Source: Castellaniella sp. (lineage in GTDB: Bacteria > Pseudomonadota > Gammaproteobacteria > Burkholderiales > Burkholderiaceae_B). Taken from it: a stretch of 64,000 bases of DNA. The position numbers were made by a program, and so were the translations under genes. How positions within the stretch are numbered: the stretch's first letter is position 1; each line of letters opens with the position of its first letter. Below, piece by piece: positions 20,598 to 32,913 of the stretch. The stretch covers positions 1 to 64,000 of the forward strand of contig NZ_SCQN01000041.1 of the NCBI RefSeq assembly GCF_004321985.1, read 5' to 3'. Under the pieces are notes generated by a model, which saw nothing but the letters and a program-made list of their open reading frames with translations, had not been told where the DNA came from and made no database searches.

Positions 20598-21395
20598 CTA
20601 TATGGCAGGCGACGCCGAGTCCAGCAACATCACCAGCTTGCAGTCCGGACGTATCGCCAGACGGAAGGTGAACTGGCGGAACGACAGGCGCCCATCCGCC
20701 GGGTGCTGGAACTCGCGCAGGCCCCCTTCCCGATCCACCACCGCCTGGCGGGTCCAGCATTGCGCAAAAAGCGCACTGCCGGCCTGCAATTCCGCCACCA
20801 GGCGCTGGATGTCCGGGTCCGAGGCATGACCGGCCACGTCTGCGCGAAACTCTGCCACCACGCGGCTCGCCCGCTCCTCCCAGTCCACCACCAGGCGGCG
20901 TGCCGCCGGTTCCAGGAAGATGTAGTGCAGCAAATTGGCGCGGCCACGCTCGGGCCACCCATCGAAGACATGCAGCAACGGCGCATTCCAGGCCAGCACG
21001 TTCCAGGCCTGATCCAGAATGTAGGCAGGGCAGCCAATGCTGTCTACACAATCCGCCAGTCCATCCGGCAACGCGATGACGTCCAGCCGCCCCGCATCCG
21101 GATCGGCGCACTCGGCCAGACTGAACAAATAATGGCGCTCCGCCCGCGTCAGCCTGAGGACCTGTGCAAGACGCACCCAGACGTCGGCCGAGACGGTCAC
21201 CTCGCGCCCCTGCTCGATCCAGGTGTACCAGGTCACGCTGATGCCGCAAAGCTGGGCGAGCTCTTCACGGCGCAGACCCGGCGTACGCCGCCGCACACCG
21301 GGCGGCAAGCCATGGTCGGCCGGGCCGACACGCGCCCGGGCACTGCGCAGGAATGCCCCCAGGGCCCTGCGGCGCGCGGTATCGTCACTGGGCAC
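20598..21395 (-). CDS. XRE-family regulator with MmyB-type ligand domain
   Basis: 265 residues. An N-terminal helix-turn-helix (about 30-95; RRTPGLRREELAQLCGISVTW then YTWIEQGR) is followed by a MmyB/MltR-like domain that may bind a small hydrophobic ligand (ILDQAWNVLAWNAPL, ANLLHYIFLEP). Proteins of this type usually repress a nearby oxidoreductase gene, but none is adjacent. It begins 12 bp after the restored end of metH and is likely co-transcribed with it. Target genes cannot be inferred. Confidence 0.82.
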   Translation of the reverse strand: MPSDDTARRRALGAFLRSARARVGPADHGLPPGVRRRTPGLRREELAQLCGISVTWYTWIEQGREVTVSADVWVRLAQVLRLTRAERHYLFSLAECADPDAGRLDVIALPDGLADCVDSIGCPAYILDQAWNVLAWNAPLLHVFDGWPERGRANLLHYIFLEPAARRLVVDWEERASRVVAEFRADVAGHASDPDIQRLVAELQAGSALFAQCWTRQAVVDREGGLREFQHPADGRLSFRQFTFRLAIRPDCKLVMLLDSASPAI

Positions 21396-21407
21396 GCTGG
21401 TCTCCGA

Positions 21408-25185
<3,778 letters not shown>

Positions 25186-25309
25186 GGCGGATCCAGCAGC
25201 AGTATCGGGAAGAGGGTTATTGTATCCGCCCGCGTACATCCGCCTGCGGCCCGCGTTCCCAGCCATACAGGCACTAAGGGAACCGCATCATCCGCCCTAT
25301 CACGCGTGA

Positions 25310-25315
25310 TATAGT
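25310..25315 (+). promoter_or_regulatory. Possible -10 box of the btuB leader
   Basis: TATAGT lies about 15 bases before the inferred 5' end of the cobalamin riboswitch. The matching -35 position (around 25287-25292) agrees poorly with consensus, so this is tentative. Confidence 0.3.
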
Positions 25316-25329
25316 CTCCCCCGAAATCA

Positions 25330-25510
25330 GGTATGCCTGCCACCGGCGACAGTCGGCGGCCAGCATTCAAATGGGAAACAGCAGGTCTCCCACGCACCGT
25401 CGGATTCGCCGATCCACATTCGGACCAACCGACCGACGTGCCAGGCCAAGCTGTGCTGCCCCCGCAACGGTGTTCAATGCCTCGCATTGCCAGCCCGATA
25501 CCAGCCTGCT
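25330..25510 (+). promoter_or_regulatory. Cobalamin riboswitch upstream of btuB
   Basis: The 435-bp space between metH and btuB holds a B12-sensing leader. Landmarks in order: GGGAA at 25373-25377, the core GCTGCCCCCGCAAC at 25455-25468, and the B12-box-like agcccgataccagcctgc at 25492-25509. Paired arms (such as gtcggcgg early on and cggattcgccg further along) fit the peripheral stems. Members of this class turn off downstream genes when adenosylcobalamin is plentiful. The leader ends about 110 bases before the btuB start. The remaining 5' part (25186-25329) probably holds the divergent metH and btuB promoters. Confidence 0.85.
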
Positions 25511-25620
25511 TCAGCACCTGAAAAGTGCCTGGCTTCGCTTCGCCGACCCTGGCGGTATCGAGCGACTCCGGGCGTTCTGAACCACGGTGTGCGGGGACGC
25601 GCACCATACAGGACCTGATC

Positions 25621-27516
25621 ATGCTCTCATCCGATCTGTGGCGCTGCCTGGCCACTGCACTTTGCATCTTCCCGCTGGCCGCCACGGCCCAGTCGAATTC
25701 CCCTCAGACCACCATTCCCACGCTGGCAGACATCGTGGTGACGGCCAGCCGCAGCCCGGAGCCACTGGCTGACGTCGTGGGGGACGTCACCGTCATTGGA
25801 CCCAGACAGCTCCAGGCCGCGCAGGGCGAGAGCATCGCCCAAATCATCAGCCAGACCCCCGGTGTGCAGTTCACGACAAACGGCGGGCCGCAGACCAATA
25901 CCGGCTTGTTCATCCGCGGGACGAGTTCCACCCAATCGCTGGTCCTGATCGACGGCATGCGAATCAATGGTTCCACGTTCGGCGGTGCCCTGCTCCAGGC
26001 CATCGATCCGTCTACCATCGAACGGATCGAAATCCTGCGAGGTGCCGCCAGCAGCCTGTACGGGTCGGACGCCATCGGTGGTGTCGTCAACATCATCACT
26101 AAAAAGGGGGACCAGGATCGACCGCTGTCGGCTTGGGCCAACGCAGGATACGGCAGCTACAACACGGCAAAGTCCAGCCTGGGGCTGTCGGGAGCCAGCC
26201 ACGGCTGGGATTACAGCCTGTCCACGAGCGCCGCTCGCAGCCAGGGATTCAACGCCACGAGGCGACTGACCGAGGACAACCGCCCGAACTTCCTGTACGA
26301 CCCGGACAAGGACGGGTATCGCAGCCACTCGGTCTCGGGCACTCTCGGGTATCAGTGGGCGGCGGGTCACCACATCGGTCTGACGGCCTATAACGGATAC
26401 ACCCGGGGTGACTACGACGCAGGACCGTCATTCCCGGACGCCCATGCGCTCTACCGGCAACAGGCCTATCGCCTGACCAGCACCGATCGCATCACCGACT
26501 GGTGGCAAAGCGAGCTCAGTTTCGGCTTCACGAAGGACAGCTACGATGATCGCGCCTACCAGAGCACGGCCAATTCGCTCAAGCGCACCTACAGCTGGAC
26601 CCACACATTCACACCCATCAAGGACCAGCAGATCTCGCTGCTGCTGGAACGCCAGGAAGAGCGCATCCAGAGCAGCAACCAATATACGGCGAACACGCGT
26701 GACGATAACGCCGCTGCGCTGATCTACAAAGGCCGGTTCAACAGGCTGCACACCCAGGCAAGCGTACGCAGCGACAACTACACGGGTTACGGTAACCAGA
26801 CCACCGGCAGTCTGGGGCTGGATTTCGATCTGACGGACGCCTGGCAGGTCGGCGTGGCGGGCAACACAGCATTCCGGGTGCCGACCTTCAACGATCTGTA
26901 CTGGCCCTTTGAAGATTTCGGTCCATTCGGCTCATTTTCTGGAAACCCCAACCTGAAACCGGAAAGATCCAGGAATGTGGAAGCCCACATCCGCTATCAA
27001 ACCGATGAAACCCGCGTAACGCTGACCGCCTACCGGAACAAGGTCGATGACCTGATCGTACCGAGCGTCTGCGACGCGGCCTTCAACTGCACGGCCATGA
27101 ACGTCAACAGCGCCACGCTGCGCGGCGTGACCCTAGTCGGCTCGCACCACTTCGGCAACACGACGATCGGAGGCAGCATCGACCTCCTGGATCCACGCAA
27201 CGATGACCCGGCGGTCGGCCAGGATTCCCAGCTCCCGCAACGCGCTCGCCAGGTATTCCATCTCAACGTGGAACAGCGCATCCAGGCGCTGAAGCTGGGC
27301 GCGGAATACCAGTACACCGGCAACCGGATCGACGCCTCGACGCAGGCCCGCCTGGGCGGCTACTCCCTGGTGAACCTGACGGCCGCATACGACTTCACCA
27401 AGACGCTGGGCGCACAGATCCGCTGGAATAATGTGCTCGGTAAGGACTACGTCCTGGTGGACGGATACAGCACGCCGGGATCGAACGTTTTCGTGAACCT
27501 GTCCTGGAAGATGTGA
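25621..27516 (+). CDS. btuB: TonB-dependent vitamin B12 outer-membrane receptor
   Basis: 631 residues. Signal peptide (about 1-23, ending ATAQS), then the TonB box-like DIVVTAS, a plug domain (VLIDGMRINGSTFGG, IERIEILRGAASSLYGSDAIGGVVNIITKKG) and a 22-strand barrel ending in the aromatic-type terminus FVNLSWKM. The start at 25621 has AGGA seven bases upstream. The cobalamin riboswitch in its leader identifies the substrate as B12 or a corrinoid. It is followed by btuF after 3 bp. Confidence 0.92.
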   Translation: MLSSDLWRCLATALCIFPLAATAQSNSPQTTIPTLADIVVTASRSPEPLADVVGDVTVIGPRQLQAAQGESIAQIISQTPGVQFTTNGGPQTNTGLFIRGTSSTQSLVLIDGMRINGSTFGGALLQAIDPSTIERIEILRGAASSLYGSDAIGGVVNIITKKGDQDRPLSAWANAGYGSYNTAKSSLGLSGASHGWDYSLSTSAARSQGFNATRRLTEDNRPNFLYDPDKDGYRSHSVSGTLGYQWAAGHHIGLTAYNGYTRGDYDAGPSFPDAHALYRQQAYRLTSTDRITDWWQSELSFGFTKDSYDDRAYQSTANSLKRTYSWTHTFTPIKDQQISLLLERQEERIQSSNQYTANTRDDNAAALIYKGRFNRLHTQASVRSDNYTGYGNQTTGSLGLDFDLTDAWQVGVAGNTAFRVPTFNDLYWPFEDFGPFGSFSGNPNLKPERSRNVEAHIRYQTDETRVTLTAYRNKVDDLIVPSVCDAAFNCTAMNVNSATLRGVTLVGSHHFGNTTIGGSIDLLDPRNDDPAVGQDSQLPQRARQVFHLNVEQRIQALKLGAEYQYTGNRIDASTQARLGGYSLVNLTAAYDFTKTLGAQIRWNNVLGKDYVLVDGYSTPGSNVFVNLSWKM

Positions 27517-27519
27517 TCC

Positions 27520-28365
27520 ATGATCCGGCGCGGACTCGCCAGCTGGCTGCTGGCCGCCCTGTGCTTCGGGGCTGCCGCGGGCCACGCGGCCTGGGCGCAG
27601 CCCCCAGACCGCCCGCGAGTCATCACCTTGAGCCCGAGCGCTACCGAACTGGTCTACGCGGCAGGGGCCGGTGATGACCTGGTGGGCACGGACCGCAGCA
27701 GCGACTACCCGCCGGCGGTGAAGTCGCTTCCGCGCGTGGGCGACGTCATGCAGCTGAACGACGAAGCCATCCTGGCCCTGCATCCCACGCTGGTCGTAGG
27801 CTGGCAGCCGTCCGGCGATGTCGCAGCCCTGGCAGTACGGCTGGCCGGACTGAATGTCCCGCTGATCTACGCGAACCCGAAGAACCTGGATGAGATCCCG
27901 ACGCTGATCCGCAGTCTGGGCGAACGCCTCGGAACCCGGGACGCGGCCGACGCGACGGCACAGCGCCTGGAACGCCGCATCAGCACACTACAGGCCCCAC
28001 CCGGCCCGCTGCAGACCGTCTTCATCGAGGTCAGCCCGGATCCGCTGTATACGTTGGGCGATGATCCCATCATCAACGATCTGCTGGCCCGCTGCGGCGG
28101 CCGCAACCCCTACGCGGGATCCCGGATTGCAGCCCCCCAGGTGAGCACGGAGTCCGTCCTGCACCTGAATCCGAATGTGGTGATCATGTCGCCATTCGCT
28201 GGGGACACCCTGCAGACGCGCCGTGCCTGGTGGGCACGACGCGGCCTGCCAGCCGCGCGTGACGGCCGCTTCTACGCCATAGACCCCGACTGGCTGCACC
28301 GCCCCGGACCCCGGCTGGTGGACGCAGCCGAGGCGGTGTGCAAGGACCTCCGCAGCAGCCGCTGA
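27520..28365 (+). CDS. btuF: Periplasmic cobalamin-binding protein
   Basis: 281 residues with a signal peptide (about 1-27). It is a BtuF/FepB-type binding protein: RVITLSPSATELVYAAGAGDDLVGT, SSDYPPAVKSLPRVGD and IVGW-like segments match the class III binding fold, and the late region (LLARCGGRNPYA, AAPQVSTESVLHLNPNVVI) is typical of BtuF. It starts 3 bp after btuB, so it is under the same riboswitch. The membrane and ATPase subunits (btuC, btuD) are not in the window and must lie elsewhere. Confidence 0.9.
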   Translation: MIRRGLASWLLAALCFGAAAGHAAWAQPPDRPRVITLSPSATELVYAAGAGDDLVGTDRSSDYPPAVKSLPRVGDVMQLNDEAILALHPTLVVGWQPSGDVAALAVRLAGLNVPLIYANPKNLDEIPTLIRSLGERLGTRDAADATAQRLERRISTLQAPPGPLQTVFIEVSPDPLYTLGDDPIINDLLARCGGRNPYAGSRIAAPQVSTESVLHLNPNVVIMSPFAGDTLQTRRAWWARRGLPAARDGRFYAIDPDWLHRPGPRLVDAAEAVCKDLRSSR

Positions 28366-28492
28366 ACGGAATTCCGGGCTGAAGGCACATGGCGGCCTGC
28401 GCACAGCCAACCCGCGGGCCCGCACAACTTGTGAGCGGTACCGCCAAGCGATACCATCATGGACCTCCAGGTTCGAGGCAAGGATGCGAACG

Positions 28493-29311
28493 ATGATCCC
28501 CAACACCCTCACGATTGCCGGCGTTGACCCTTCCGGGGGCGCCGGCATCCTGGCCGACATCAAGACCATGAGTGCGCTGGGCGCCTACGGCATGGCCATC
28601 ATCGCCGCCCTCACCGCCCAGAACACCCAGGCCGTCACCCGGATCTGTCCGGTGCCACCCGATTTCATCGCCGCGCAGATCGATACGTTGTTCGCGGACG
28701 TGCGGGTGGATGCAGTCAAGATCGGCATGCTGGGCCAGGCCGGCGTCATCCGTACGGTGACCGACCGGTTGATGCACTGGAAACCCGCCCACCTGGTGCT
28801 GGACCCGGTCATGGTGGCCAAAAGCGGCGATCATCTGCTGGAACGCCAGGCGGTGGACGCGCTGCGTTCGGGCCTGGTTCCTCTGGCATCGATCATCACG
28901 CCCAACCTTCCCGAGGCTGGGGTACTGCTGAACCAAACGCCCGTCGACAATCCGAAGGATATGCGCCGGGCGGCGGAGCGCCTGCGCCGTCTCATGAACG
29001 ACAACGGTGAGCGCTGGGTCTTCCTGAAGGGCGGACACCTGCCCGGAAACGATACGGTGGACGTGCTGCACGACGGCGACCGAATGATCGAACTGCCCGG
29101 CCGCCGCATCGAAACGCGCAACACGCACGGCACCGGCTGCACGCTGTCAGCGGCGCTGGCTGCACTTCTGCCACGCACGGGCGACGTGCCGGAAGCAGCC
29201 CGCCAGGCCAAAGCCTATCTGGAGCGCGCCATTGCGGCCTCCGGACAACTCCAGGTAGGGTCCGGCCACGGCCCGGTCCAGCACTTCCACGCATGGTGGC
29301 CCAGCGCCTGA
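28493..29311 (+). CDS. thiD: Hydroxymethylpyrimidine/phosphomethylpyrimidine kinase
   Basis: Phosphorylates HMP and HMP-P for thiamine synthesis. LTIAGVDPSGGAGILADIKTM is the family N-terminus. DPVMVAKSGD and the anion-hole motif NTHGTGCTLSAAL, with its catalytic Cys, are present. Two ATGs are possible: 28484 and 28493. The second has AAGGA at a normal distance and is preferred, giving 272 residues. No thiamine-box (TPP) element was seen upstream. The stop codon overlaps a promoter for the next gene. Confidence 0.92.
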   Translation: MIPNTLTIAGVDPSGGAGILADIKTMSALGAYGMAIIAALTAQNTQAVTRICPVPPDFIAAQIDTLFADVRVDAVKIGMLGQAGVIRTVTDRLMHWKPAHLVLDPVMVAKSGDHLLERQAVDALRSGLVPLASIITPNLPEAGVLLNQTPVDNPKDMRRAAERLRRLMNDNGERWVFLKGGHLPGNDTVDVLHDGDRMIELPGRRIETRNTHGTGCTLSAALAALLPRTGDVPEAARQAKAYLERAIAASGQLQVGSGHGPVQHFHAWWPSA

Positions 29312-29335
29312 CAAGACACCCGCGTAGCCTATAAT
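29308..29335 (+). promoter_or_regulatory. Sigma70-type promoter for the PCMT-family gene
   Basis: CTGACA (29308-29313), a 16-base spacer and a perfect TATAAT (29330-29335), 33 bases before the start codon of the downstream gene. The -35 box includes the thiD stop codon. Confidence 0.65.
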
Positions 29336-29368
29336 CTTCCCAACACAGACTCTCTGGCTTTCCACGAC

Positions 29369-30094
29369 ATGAACGTCAACGACATCGCCGAAACCGACCG
29401 TGCGCGCTTCAACATGGTGGAACAGCAGATTCGCACCTGGAGCGTCCATGACGCGCGGCTGCTGCAGGCGATCTTCGATACTCCGCGTGAGCGCTTCGTT
29501 CCGCCGCACCTGAGTGCGCTGGCATTCGCCGACACAGAGCTGCCACTCGTCATAGACGGGGTGGACACGCGTGAAACCATGCTCTCGCCCAAGGTCGAGG
29601 CCCGGCTCGCGGCGGAACTCCAGCTCGCGCCCACGGACTGCGTACTGGAGATCGGCACGGGTTCGGGCTACCAGGCCGCCCTGCTCTCGCGCCTGTCCCA
29701 GCAAGTGACCAGCATCGAATTCGAAAGCCGACTGTCGTCCTTCGCACGAGCCAATCTGGCGCGCAACCAGATTTCCAATGTCATCGTCGAAACGGGCGAT
29801 GCGCACGCGGGGTGGGGGACTGCCGAATACGACGCCATTCTGGTGACGGGGTCGGTACCTGCCGTTCCCGATTCATTGAAATACCAGTTGGCAGTCGGCG
29901 GGCGGCTGGTGGTGATCGTGGGACGCAGCCCTATCATGACGGCATGCCGCATCACGCGCACCAGCGCTGCCAATTTCGAAATCGTGCAGATCTTCGATAC
30001 CTATGTGAAGCCGCTACGCGGAACCTCCAAGTCGCGGTTCAAGTTCGAACCAGCGCCCGAGCCTGCCGGCATCAAGCAGGCCGCGAACCGCTGA
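29369..30094 (+). CDS. Protein-L-isoaspartate O-methyltransferase family protein
   Basis: 241 residues. RFNMVEQQIRTWSV, then RERFVPPHLSALAFADTELPL, and the AdoMet site VLEIGTGSGYQAALLSRL are all PCMT-family features. The enzyme methylates isoaspartyl residues in damaged proteins. Substrate-loop residues differ from classical Pcm, so this may be a related methyltransferase. It has its own promoter and is followed by an intrinsic terminator that runs into the convergent gene. No obvious ribosome site precedes the ATG. Confidence 0.8.
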   Translation: MNVNDIAETDRARFNMVEQQIRTWSVHDARLLQAIFDTPRERFVPPHLSALAFADTELPLVIDGVDTRETMLSPKVEARLAAELQLAPTDCVLEIGTGSGYQAALLSRLSQQVTSIEFESRLSSFARANLARNQISNVIVETGDAHAGWGTAEYDAILVTGSVPAVPDSLKYQLAVGGRLVVIVGRSPIMTACRITRTSAANFEIVQIFDTYVKPLRGTSKSRFKFEPAPEPAGIKQAANR

Positions 30095-30148
30095 ATCACA
30101 CGGCCCGGCATGCGCCCCGTCGGCGCATCCGGAACCTGCAAGAGACCC

Positions 30149-30183
30149 CCGCTCGCCAGTCACTTGGCCGAGCGGATTTTTTT
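30149..30183 (+). terminator. Intrinsic terminator of the PCMT-family gene
   Basis: A GC-rich hairpin (ccgctcgcca paired with tggccgagcgg, one bulged base) is directly followed by seven T residues at 30177-30183. Read on the plus strand it is a strong rho-independent terminator. The loop holds the stop codon of the convergent heptose adenylyltransferase gene, and the descending arm and T-run are that gene's last codons. Confidence 0.8.
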
Positions 30184-30651
30184 CAGCAAATCGGTGGTGG
30201 AGCGCTGGTGCTCGAATGGAATTGCCACCGCGCGCCCACCCCAACCCAGCACTGCGGCGGTCTCGGGCAAGGTCCCCATGTCATAGTCGCCGCCCTTGAC
30301 GATCACGTCGGGTTTCAGCGCCTGGATCAGCGCCAGCGGCGTGTCTTCCGCGAACCAGGTGACGACGTCCACGGACTCCAGCGCAGCCAGCATCGCCGCC
30401 CGGTCGCTCTGGCCGTTCAATGGCCGGTCACCCCCCTTCCCCAGCCGGCGCACGGAATCGTCCGTATTGACAGCCACGATCAGCGTCGCGCCCAGCTGGG
30501 CGGCACGGTCCAGATAAGTCACATGCCCGCGATGCAGGATATCGAAGACGCCATTCGTGAAAATCAGCGGCCTGGGGAAGCGACCTTCCAGCACCGCCTG
30601 CTCGCAAGCGACCCGGTCCAGAACCTTGGCCATGAAGCGTGGCGGCGTCAT
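30160..30651 (-). CDS. rfaE2: D-glycero-beta-D-manno-heptose 1-phosphate adenylyltransferase
   Basis: Activates heptose-1-phosphate to ADP-heptose for the LPS inner core. 163 residues. TNGVFDILHRGHVTYLDRAAQLG carries the HxGH nucleotidyltransferase motif. GDRPLNGQSDRAAMLAALE and VKGGDYDMGTLPE match the RfaE domain II/HldE C-terminal family. It is a stand-alone domain, so a separate heptose kinase (RfaE1) is expected elsewhere. The start at 30651 overlaps the ubiB stop as ATGA. GmhA at 51 kb acts earlier in the same pathway. The C-terminal Lys-rich codons form the A-run opposite the terminator T-run. Confidence 0.92.
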   Translation of the reverse strand: MTPPRFMAKVLDRVACEQAVLEGRFPRPLIFTNGVFDILHRGHVTYLDRAAQLGATLIVAVNTDDSVRRLGKGGDRPLNGQSDRAAMLAALESVDVVTWFAEDTPLALIQALKPDVIVKGGDYDMGTLPETAAVLGWGGRAVAIPFEHQRSTTDLLKKIRSAK

Positions 30652-32216
30652 CAGAAGGTCAGCCCGCGCGTCAACGCCCACACCGCCACTCCCACCCCAA
30701 CCGCCAGAATGCCGCAGAGCACCGCCACCAGCCGGTTCGACTGTTCCTGCGCGCGCCGCAGACGCTCGAGCTCGGCACGCATGGCCGGCCCCGGGTCCGG
30801 GTGGTTCAGTCGGGTATAGACCAGACGCGGGATCTGCGGCAAGATCTGGGCCCACTGGCCCGCTTCCTGATCCAGGCGCTCGCGCAACCCGCGCAGCCCC
30901 ACCCGCCGGTGCATCCAGCGCTCGAGAAACGGTTTGGCGGTCTGCCACAGATCCAGCCTGGGATCCAGCTCGCGACCCATCCCCTCGACGTTCAGCAGAG
31001 TCTTCTGCAGCAGCACGAGTTGCGGCTGGATTTCGACATTGAACCGGCGCGAGGTCTGGAACAGGCGCAGCAGCACCTGTCCCAGCGAGATCTCCGCGAG
31101 CGGCCGATCGAAATAAGGCTCGCAGACCGCGCGCACGGCGCCTTCCAGCTCCTCTTCGCGTGTCGTGGCAGGGACCCATCCCGATTCGATGTGGAGCTGC
31201 GCCACGCGGCGGTAATCCCGCTGGAAGAAAGCCAGGAAGTTCTGCGCGAGATAGTTCTTGTCGAATTCCGACAACGACCCCACGATGCCGAAATCCAGCG
31301 CGATGTAGCGCCCCAGCGTCCGCGGATCGTCAGATACGAAGATATTGCCCGGATGCATGTCCGCGTGGAAGAACCCGTCGGTGAAGACCTGCATGAAGAA
31401 GATCTCGACCCCCTGGCGGGCCAGCAGCGGGATATCCACACCCAGTTCGCGCAAGCGCGGGATATGGCTGATGGGCACGCCATGCATGCGCTGCATGGTG
31501 AAGACCTGGCCGGAACAATATTCCCAGACGACCTCGGGCACTTCCAACAGATGCGCCCGCCCCGTGTCCGGCCCGAAATTGCGCCGAAGCTGGCTGCAGT
31601 TGGAAGCCTCACGCAGCAGGTCGAGTTCATCGTGCAGATACTTGTCGAATTCAGCCACGACTTCGCGCGGCTTGAGCCGGCGGCCATCGGGCACCAGGCG
31701 CTCGACCAGGCCAGCCAGCACGCGCAGCAGCATCAAGTCGCGCTCGATTGCTTCTCGCATGCCGGGCCGCAGAACCTTGACGGCGACCTCGCGGCCATCG
31801 TGCAACACCGCAAAGTGCACCTGAGCGATCGAGGCCGATGCCACCGGATCCCGGTCGAACTGAGCAAACAGCATCTGGGGGGCTGCGCCCAGCGCTTCCT
31901 CGATGATGGCGGCAGCCTGATCCGATGGAAACGGCGGTACACGATCCTGGAGCCGGGCCAGTTCATCAGCGATGTCCTTGGGCACCAGATCACGCCGCGT
32001 GGACAGCACCTGGCCGAATTTCACATAGATGGGTCCCAGGGTTTCCAGCGTCAGGCGCAGACGCTCACCGCGCGGCCGATGGGGCCTGCGCCCCAGACAC
32101 ACGACGCGCAGCAGGAAATGTGCCCAGGGGTGCTGGAGGCTGGAGAGCACCAACTCATCCAGCCGATAGCGCAGGCACACCCAAAGAATATGGACCAGCC
32201 GCAGGAAGATCAGCAT
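30651..32216 (-). CDS. ubiB: Ubiquinone biosynthesis accessory kinase-like protein UbiB
   Basis: 521 residues starting [14 protein letters not shown] member of the ABC1/ADCK atypical kinase family: [18 protein letters not shown] (the KxGQ motif), [36 protein letters not shown] (catalytic loop) and [10 protein letters not shown]. Two C-terminal membrane segments are at about 498-518. It acts as a membrane ATPase that helps ubiquinone synthesis, probably by handling lipid intermediates. Its start overlaps the ubiJ stop by 7 bp. Confidence 0.93.
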   Translation of the reverse strand: MLIFLRLVHILWVCLRYRLDELVLSSLQHPWAHFLLRVVCLGRRPHRPRGERLRLTLETLGPIYVKFGQVLSTRRDLVPKDIADELARLQDRVPPFPSDQAAAIIEEALGAAPQMLFAQFDRDPVASASIAQVHFAVLHDGREVAVKVLRPGMREAIERDLMLLRVLAGLVERLVPDGRRLKPREVVAEFDKYLHDELDLLREASNCSQLRRNFGPDTGRAHLLEVPEVVWEYCSGQVFTMQRMHGVPISHIPRLRELGVDIPLLARQGVEIFFMQVFTDGFFHADMHPGNIFVSDDPRTLGRYIALDFGIVGSLSEFDKNYLAQNFLAFFQRDYRRVAQLHIESGWVPATTREEELEGAVRAVCEPYFDRPLAEISLGQVLLRLFQTSRRFNVEIQPQLVLLQKTLLNVEGMGRELDPRLDLWQTAKPFLERWMHRRVGLRGLRERLDQEAGQWAQILPQIPRLVYTRLNHPDPGPAMRAELERLRRAQEQSNRLVAVLCGILAVGVGVAVWALTRGLTF

Positions 32217-32833
32217 GCCTGCTCCAGGCGGCGCAGTCTCAGCTCGAGCCCATCGAGGCGATCCGCCAGATGCTGGCGGCGCTGCGACCATGTCAGAAAC
32301 TCCGGTGAACGCACGGCCAGACCCGACTCATCACCCAGGTACTCGCCCAGATTGTCGCGCGCCCGCGACAACGCCTGACGGGTGCCTGCTGCCAGATCAC
32401 GCACGCCCGCGACCAAGCGGACCGCCAGCACATCGCCCACGACACGGGAGAGGTCGTCCTCGACGTCCCAGCGCAAGGTACCCGCCAGATCGGACACCAG
32501 TTGGGCAAAGCCCGCATCACCCTGAATCCGCGTCAATCCGACGACCCCGGACAGGCCCTGCTCATGCCAGACACCCGGCAGATCACGCAGGCGATCTGCC
32601 GGGACGGAGAGTGTCACATCCGGGATGATCGCCGCGTCGCAGGACTGCCACAAACCATCCGAGCCCACGGACGCCTGCAGGCTAAATGTTTCGCCTACCA
32701 CAAGGCGCAGCGATTTCCCGGCATGGGCCGCCAGTCGCTCGCGGGCCCAGGTCTCGCGTTTCAGCAAGGCATTGAGCCCGCGTAGGAGCAGGCCCGCAGG
32801 AACGGGTGGAAAAAACGGAAGACGCATGATCAT
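32210..32833 (-). CDS. ubiJ: Ubiquinone biosynthesis accessory factor UbiJ (SCP2 domain)
   Basis: 207 residues. An N-terminal SCP2-like lipid-binding domain (about 15-115) is followed by a C-terminal helical segment. UbiJ binds ubiquinone precursors and scaffolds the soluble Ubi complex. Its position directly before ubiB, with a 7-bp overlap, and the domain layout support the call. Sequence conservation in this family is low, so context carries most of the weight. Confidence 0.82.
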   Translation of the reverse strand: MIMRLPFFPPVPAGLLLRGLNALLKRETWARERLAAHAGKSLRLVVGETFSLQASVGSDGLWQSCDAAIIPDVTLSVPADRLRDLPGVWHEQGLSGVVGLTRIQGDAGFAQLVSDLAGTLRWDVEDDLSRVVGDVLAVRLVAGVRDLAAGTRQALSRARDNLGEYLGDESGLAVRSPEFLTWSQRRQHLADRLDGLELRLRRLEQAC

Positions 32834-32913
32834 ACGCAGGAGACGTCCGGCCCCGGCAAACGGAACCCGGGAAAGGTCCCAGTTTACCGGTTCCCGCGCA
32901 TGAGAGTGCCAGC

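Noticed and set aside
20570-20610. Hairpin after the XRE-type regulator as a terminator
   Set aside because: The stem (agcgg/ccgct) is only five pairs with a 5-base loop and no T tract follows.
28366-28492. Possible thiamine (TPP) riboswitch upstream of thiD
   Set aside because: No CTGAGA-type thiamine box or matching arms were seen. The space holds only a GCGGGCCCGC palindrome and the ribosome site.
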